11,192 nt of DNA, from contig CAOMFZ010000054.1 of NCBI GenBank assembly GCA_948482415.1, positions 1 through 11,192 on the forward strand, written 5' to 3'. Below the pieces are notes generated by a model. The model was not told the origin of the DNA, did not search any database, and worked only from the letters and a program-made list of their open reading frames with translations. Source of the stretch: an uncultured Mailhella sp. Its GTDB lineage: Bacteria > Desulfobacterota > Desulfovibrionia > Desulfovibrionales > Desulfovibrionaceae. The first letter of the stretch is position 1, and every line of letters begins with the position of its first letter. This document shows positions 7,847-11,192 of the stretch, piece by piece. Both the position numbers and the translations under genes were made by a program.

Positions 7847-8590
7847 ATGTCACGTTCAATACACTTAGCACTTCATATTCATAAAGACCCGGCTGCTATG
7901 GCAGAACGCGTAGCACACCATTTGGTTCAAATTTGCGAAGAAGCCATAGATGAAAGAGGAGTCTTTACACTGGCTCTTTCTGGAGGCACAACTCCAATTC
8001 CGCTTTTTCGCCTTTTAGCAGAAGATGACTGGGCAGAACGGTTGCCATGGGAAAAAATCATGATTTATTGGGGTGATGAATATTGTGTACACCCTGATGA
8101 CCCTAAAAGTAATTATGGTATTGCAAGACGGGAACTTTTATCCAAAGTTCCTGCAACCCGTTATTACAGAATGAAAGGTGAAGGAAATCCCGTTGAATCT
8201 GCTCTTGCCTATGAAAAACTTATTCGCGAACATTTCCGCTTGGAAGAAGGCGAATTTCCTAAGTTTGACTGCATCTTATTAGGGCTTGGTGAAGATGGAC
8301 ATACAGCTTCCCTTTTTCCCGGTGAATATGCACTCCATGAAAAGGAACGCATCGTTCTCGATCAGTATGTACGAAGCAGAAATATGGATAGAATCACCCT
8401 GACACTGCCCGTACTCAATAATGCCCGCTGCTGCTTATTCATGGTTACAGGAAAAGAAAAACATGAGGCCTTGAGCAAAACATTAAATTTATTAAGTGAG
8501 CCTGAACTTCCTGCACAGTTTGTGCGTCCTGCCGGCGGAGATTTAATCTGGGTTGTTGACGAAAGCGCCGCTCTTGGGATTGATAAGTAA
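7847..8590 (+). CDS. pgl: 6-phosphogluconolactonase (NagB/DevB superfamily)
   Basis: 247 residues, normal for the DevB-type enzyme that hydrolyses 6-phosphogluconolactone to 6-phosphogluconate in the oxidative pentose phosphate pathway in the cytoplasm. Family motifs appear in order: LSGGTTP at 44-50 (phosphate-binding loop), YWGDE at 74-78 followed by HPDDPKSNYG, and GLGEDGHTASLFPG around 146-159 with the catalytic-type D150/H152. The GxDGHTAS motif with a long DD.KSNY segment favours Pgl over glucosamine-6-phosphate deaminase. The usual DER after the tryptophan is DEY here (Y79). The ATG is set by AAGGAG 5 bases upstream. A promoter directly upstream and an intrinsic terminator directly downstream make it a single-gene unit. 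No zwf or gnd is in the window. Confidence 0.94.
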   Translation: MSRSIHLALHIHKDPAAMAERVAHHLVQICEEAIDERGVFTLALSGGTTPIPLFRLLAEDDWAERLPWEKIMIYWGDEYCVHPDDPKSNYGIARRELLSKVPATRYYRMKGEGNPVESALAYEKLIREHFRLEEGEFPKFDCILLGLGEDGHTASLFPGEYALHEKERIVLDQYVRSRNMDRITLTLPVLNNARCCLFMVTGKEKHEALSKTLNLLSEPELPAQFVRPAGGDLIWVVDESAALGIDK

Positions 8591-8612
8591 AATTTATAAT
8601 ATCTTATGATAT

Positions 8613-8645
8613 AAAGCCCCTTGTTATAAAACTTGGGGCTTTTTT
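8613..8645 (+). terminator. Intrinsic terminator of pgl
   Basis: AAAGCCCC at 8613-8620 pairs perfectly with GGGGCTTT at 8635-8642. GTT/AAC can extend the pairing across a small internal loop. The last stem bases run into six T at 8640-8645. It lies 22 bases after the pgl stop. Confidence 0.88.
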
Positions 8646-8681
8646 ATGTTAAAGTTTTTCCGTTATATATTGTAATTTATT

Positions 8682-8718
8682 GCAGGGGAAAAACTTTTGA
8701 AAAAGTTTCTTCCCCTGC
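8682..8718. repeat. Long imperfect hairpin, GCAGGGGAA arms
   Basis: GCAGGGGAA (8682-8690) pairs with TTCCCCTGC (8710-8718), and AAACTTTT (8691-8698) pairs with AAAAGTTT (8701-8708). Only C8709 is bulged, giving 17 base pairs around a GA centre. A related AAAACTTTTT recurs at 8729-8738 and an inverted AAAGTTTTT at 8651-8659. Confidence 0.75.
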
Positions 8719-8778
8719 CCCCCTTTACAAAACTTTTTAAATAAATTTCCCAAGAACAACAAGAAACCACATAATAAA

Positions 8779-8813
8779 CAAAACCGTTATAGACAACGTC
8801 TATAACGGTTTTG
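8779..8813 (-). terminator. Perfect 16-bp inverted repeat, probable pyrG (bidirectional) terminator
   Basis: The arms 8779-8794 and 8798-8813 are exact reverse complements (CAAAACCGTTATAGAC), separated by AAC. Each strand ends the stem in TTTTG. On the minus strand the continuation is TTTATTATG, so the hairpin resembles an intrinsic terminator about 80 bases past the pyrG stop. On the plus strand it could back up the pgl terminator. The short T run makes efficiency uncertain. Confidence 0.55.
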
Positions 8814-8825
8814 CGTGTAGGGGGT

Positions 8826-8848
8826 TTGGGGGGAATAATTCCCCCCAA
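8826..8848. repeat. G6/C6 palindrome
   Basis: TTGGGGGGAAT (8826-8836) and ATTCCCCCCAA (8838-8848) are perfect reverse complements around one central base. No T run follows on either strand, so it is a structural element rather than a classic terminator. A further G5 run at 8820-8824 precedes it. Confidence 0.75.
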
Positions 8849-8894
8849 GAAAATAAATTGCAACTATTTCCGGAAATGCTCTAATAAAATATAA

Positions 8895-10541
8895 TTAGAT
8901 ATTTCTAATGGAAGCCGCAATGAAATCACGGAATAAGGGGTGAGGTTTCATCGGGTTTGATTTAAATTCAGGGTGGAACTGGCAGCCAACAAACCATGGG
9001 TGGTCGGCAATTTCAATAATTTCCATGAGTTCATTATCAGGTGAAGTTCCGCTGAAAACAAGTCCTTTTTCTTCAAGTATTTCTTTAAACTTATTGTTAA
9101 ATTCATAGCGGTGTCTATGTCTTTCTGAAATTTCTGGACTTACATAAGCGGCGTATGATTTTGTACCTTCTTTCAATTTGCATGGATATGCACCAAGGCG
9201 CATGGTTCCGCCTTTATCACTGCTGTCATCACGAACTTCACGTTTGTTGGTTCTAAAATCAAACCATTCTTTAATCAGATAAATAACATTATTCTTGCAG
9301 TCGGGTACAAATTCTTCAGAGTTGGCATCTTTTAATCCTGCTACATTGCGGGCAAATTCCATAACAGCACACTGCATGCCCAAGCAAATGCCAAAGAATG
9401 GAATTTTCTTTTCACGGGCATAACGAATTGCTTCAATTTTTCCTTCAACGCCGCGATACCCAAAGCCGCCCGGTACAAGAATACCATTACAGCCTGCAAG
9501 CATATTGGCAACATTATCCTTGTTGATTTCTTCTGAATTCACATAGCGAAGAAGAACTGTGGCTCGATTGGCAACACCCGCATGGACAAGAGCTTCATGC
9601 AGGCTCTTATACGCTTCTTTCAAATCCACATATTTACCCACAATGCCAATAGTGACAGTATGTTGCGGAGCATTGAAATCAGCAATTAATTTCTTCCAGG
9701 CGTCAAGTTTTGGATTACCTGCATTAAGCTGCAGCATAATCACAACTTTTTGGTCAAAGCCTTCTTCATAAAATTTCAAAGGCACTTCGTACACATTTTT
9801 TACATCAACTGAAGAAAATACTGCACCTTCTTCCACGTTGCAGAAAAGAGAAATCTTACGTTTCATTTCTGTAGGAATAGCTTCTTCACAGCGGCAAAGA
9901 ATAATATCAGGCTGTACGCCAATGGAAAGCAATTCTTTTACGCTGTGCTGAGTTGGTTTTGTTTTATATTCGCCGGCAGCACGAAGATACGGCACAAGGG
10001 TTAAATGAATATTGAGACAATTATTTCTGCCAAGTTCTGAGCGAAGCTGGCGCATGGCTTCAAGGAAAGGCAAACTTTCAATATCACCAACTGTGCCGCC
10101 AATTTCAATAATAGCAACATCAGGTGCTTCTTCCGGGGGAACATCAGCTGCAAGGCTCAGCATGGTGCGTTTAATTTCGTCCGTAATATGAGGAATAACC
10201 TGCACGGTTCCGCCAAGATAATCGCCGCGGCGTTCTTTGTTTAAAACAGTATAATAAATGCGGCCTGCTGAAGTACTGTTGCGCTTTGACAGGGAAACAC
10301 CGAGATAGCGTTCATAATGCCCTAAATCAAGGTCAGTTTCAGCACCGTCATCAGTAACATAAACTTCCCCGTGCTGAAATGGGTTCATGGTTCCCGGATC
10401 TACGTTGATATATGGATCAAGTTTTTGAATAGTAACTTTAAGTCCGCGAGCTTTGAGCAATGCGCCTAAAGAAGCTGCTGCAAGCCCTTTACCTAATGAA
10501 GATAAAACTCCGCCTGTTACGAAAATAAACTTGGTTTTCAT
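8895..10541 (-). CDS. pyrG: CTP synthase
   Basis: 548 residues from the ATG at 10541, close to the 545 of E. coli PyrG. An in-frame TTG at 10556 would add five residues, but the GAGGT Shine-Dalgarno at 10550-10546 would then lie inside the gene, so the ATG is preferred. The cytoplasmic enzyme aminates UTP to CTP using ATP and glutamine. The N-terminal synthetase half begins KFIFVTGGVLSSLGKG with K18 in its P-loop and carries DPYINVDPGTMNPFQHGEV and DDGAETDLDLGHYER. The C-terminal class I glutamine amidotransferase half has the nucleophile C386 in FFGICLGMQ and the catalytic H523 and E525 in CQFHPEF. All key residues are present. It converges with pgl and diverges from purQ; no partner gene follows on its strand within the window. 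Confidence 0.98.
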   Translation of the reverse strand: MKTKFIFVTGGVLSSLGKGLAAASLGALLKARGLKVTIQKLDPYINVDPGTMNPFQHGEVYVTDDGAETDLDLGHYERYLGVSLSKRNSTSAGRIYYTVLNKERRGDYLGGTVQVIPHITDEIKRTMLSLAADVPPEEAPDVAIIEIGGTVGDIESLPFLEAMRQLRSELGRNNCLNIHLTLVPYLRAAGEYKTKPTQHSVKELLSIGVQPDIILCRCEEAIPTEMKRKISLFCNVEEGAVFSSVDVKNVYEVPLKFYEEGFDQKVVIMLQLNAGNPKLDAWKKLIADFNAPQHTVTIGIVGKYVDLKEAYKSLHEALVHAGVANRATVLLRYVNSEEINKDNVANMLAGCNGILVPGGFGYRGVEGKIEAIRYAREKKIPFFGICLGMQCAVMEFARNVAGLKDANSEEFVPDCKNNVIYLIKEWFDFRTNKREVRDDSSDKGGTMRLGAYPCKLKEGTKSYAAYVSPEISERHRHRYEFNNKFKEILEEKGLVFSGTSPDNELMEIIEIADHPWFVGCQFHPEFKSNPMKPHPLFRDFIAASIRNI

Positions 10542-10545
10542 GCTG

Positions 10546-10550
10546 ACCTC
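10546..10550 (-). promoter_or_regulatory. Ribosome binding site deciding the pyrG start
   Basis: GAGGT on the minus strand, 4 bases before the ATG at 10541. It lies downstream of the alternative TTG at 10556 and so argues against that start. Confidence 0.7.
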
Positions 10551-10615
10551 AATCAAAGTTTTTATACATTCTAAGCTTGGTAAAGCCTAACAAAAATTTT
10601 TCTTTTTGTCACGCA

Positions 10616-10644
10616 TTGACCTTTATTTATTTCGCTACTATACT
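10616..10644 (+). promoter_or_regulatory. Sigma-70-type promoter of purQ
   Basis: TTGACC at 10616-10621, a 17-base spacer, then TATACT at 10639-10644; each box is five of six to consensus. The predicted start is near 10651, leaving an AT-only-looking leader of about 80 bases with a 12-base palindrome GTTTTATAAAAC at 10704-10715. GGAG at 10725-10728 is the ribosome binding site. Confidence 0.72.
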
Positions 10645-10733
10645 ATATTTTACAAAGAATGAAAGAAATATTTTTATAAAAAAAATATAAATTAAAACAA
10701 ATAGTTTTATAAAACATAACAAATGGAGTAAAA

Positions 10734-11192
10734 ATGGCAACTGTAAAAGCACTTGTTTTAACCGGATATGGCACAAATTCTCACAAAGAAACCGCACATG
10801 CTGTGCGCCAAGCTGGTGCTGATGCCGCAGATATTGTGCATTTTTCTGATATTGTTTCCGGTGCAGTCAAACTGAATGATTACCAATTCCTGCTTTTCCC
10901 CGGTGGATTTTTAGATGGTGATGATTTGGGTGCTGCCCATGCAGCTGCTCAGCGCTGGCTTTATTTAAAAGATAATGAGGAAAAACCGCTTCTTGACCAT
11001 TTAAATAAATTCCTTGATGACGGAAAACTTATTATGGGTATTTGCAACGGTTTCCAGCTTCTTGTAAAACTCGGAATTCTGCCAAGCCTTGACAATAAAC
11101 GCTTTGAACGTCAGGTTTCTTTGACTCACAACCTTTCTGCCCGCTATGAAGACAGATGGGTACAATTAAAAGCCAATCCCAAAAGCCCCTGC
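10734..11192 (+). CDS. purQ: Phosphoribosylformylglycinamidine synthase, glutaminase subunit PurQ (3' end beyond window)
   Basis: 153 residues are visible and the frame is open to the window edge. The fragment is a class I glutamine amidotransferase: an N-terminal strand and loop ALVLTGYGTN, the oxyanion-type loop FPGGFLDGDDLGAA, and the nucleophile elbow MGICNGFQLL with C104. The GYG.N, GDDLG and CNGFQ combination is that of PurQ-type FGAM synthase glutaminases, which supply ammonia to PurL in step four of purine synthesis in the cytoplasm. It is a separate gene starting at this ATG, not the tail of a fused PurL, because a promoter and a GGAG site 5 bases upstream precede it. The catalytic His/Glu would lie beyond the window. 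No frameshift or truncation is seen in the visible part. Confidence 0.88.
   Translation, partial: MATVKALVLTGYGTNSHKETAHAVRQAGADAADIVHFSDIVSGAVKLNDYQFLLFPGGFLDGDDLGAAHAAAQRWLYLKDNEEKPLLDHLNKFLDDGKLIMGICNGFQLLVKLGILPSLDNKRFERQVSLTHNLSARYEDRWVQLKANPKSPC

Larger units (their letters stand above)
8670..8863. repeat. Composite palindromic block in the convergent spacer (REP/MITE-like candidate)
   Basis: The roughly 300-base gap between pgl and pyrG holds no credible gene. Apart from the pgl terminator it is occupied by this block. Its ends are an imperfect 12-base inverted repeat (TTGTAATTTATT at 8670-8681 and AATAAATTGCAA at 8852-8863, one G-T wobble). Inside lie three separate hairpin-forming palindromes and G/C homopolymer runs that contrast with the AT-rich surroundings. 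Whether it is a dispersed element needs copy counting in the genome. Confidence 0.5.

Noticed and set aside
8663..8863. 66-residue minus-strand reading frame in the pgl-pyrG spacer
   Set aside because: It runs through the palindromes and G/C tracts, which force low-complexity protein. It has no ribosome binding site or recognisable domain, so it is most likely spurious coding across the repeat block.
8866..8877. 12-base palindrome ATTTCCGGAAAT just after the pyrG stop
   Set aside because: Short with no loop or T run; I cannot assign a function and it may be chance.
10542..10733. CTP-sensing reiterative transcription leader or purine riboswitch in the divergent spacer
   Set aside because: No GGGC-type initial transcript and terminator precedes pyrG, and no purine-riboswitch core is seen before purQ.

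Overview
The window is an AT-rich bacterial chromosome segment carrying mostly core genes. The protein types suggest a low-GC member of the Desulfovibrionaceae (Desulfovibrio/Bilophila/Lawsonia-like). The clues are a sigma-54 activator followed by a large exported TPR protein and pth, a Rho with an acidic N-terminal extension, and a PurQ of the delta-proteobacterial type. This placement comes from recognising the proteins, not from a search, and I hold it only moderately.

Layout. (1) Positions 3-4892, plus strand: three tightly packed genes, namely the 3' part of a sigma-54-dependent activator, an exported 1107-residue TPR protein and peptidyl-tRNA hydrolase (pth). Gaps of 1-2 bases indicate one transcription unit. 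(2) Positions 4895-7790, plus strand: a good sigma-70 promoter, a G-free pyrimidine-rich leader, transcription terminator rho, and a downstream single-pass membrane protein of unknown function. (3) Positions 7791-8645, plus strand: a monocistronic 6-phosphogluconolactonase gene (pgl) with its own promoter, strong ribosome binding site and intrinsic terminator. (4) Positions 8646-8894: a gene-free convergent spacer packed with palindromes (hairpins at 8682-8718, 8779-8813 and 8826-8848). An imperfect 12-base inverted repeat bounds the block, which resembles a REP/MITE-type element and probably also terminates pyrG. (5) Positions 8895-10541, minus strand: CTP synthase (pyrG). (6) Positions 10542-10733: a divergent, very AT-rich spacer with a clear sigma-70 promoter for the last gene. 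(7) Position 10734 to the end, plus strand: the 5' part of purQ, the glutaminase subunit of FGAM synthase.

Together the genes cover regulation (sigma-54 activator), translation quality control (Pth), transcription termination (Rho), the oxidative pentose phosphate branch (Pgl) and nucleotide synthesis (PyrG, PurQ). I see no rRNA, tRNA, CRISPR array, phage gene or transposase. No clear new multi-gene system is visible. The items most worth a second look are the palindrome block at 8670-8863, the C-rich, G-free rho leader (possible autoregulation) and the GAFTHA variant of the sigma-54 contact loop.
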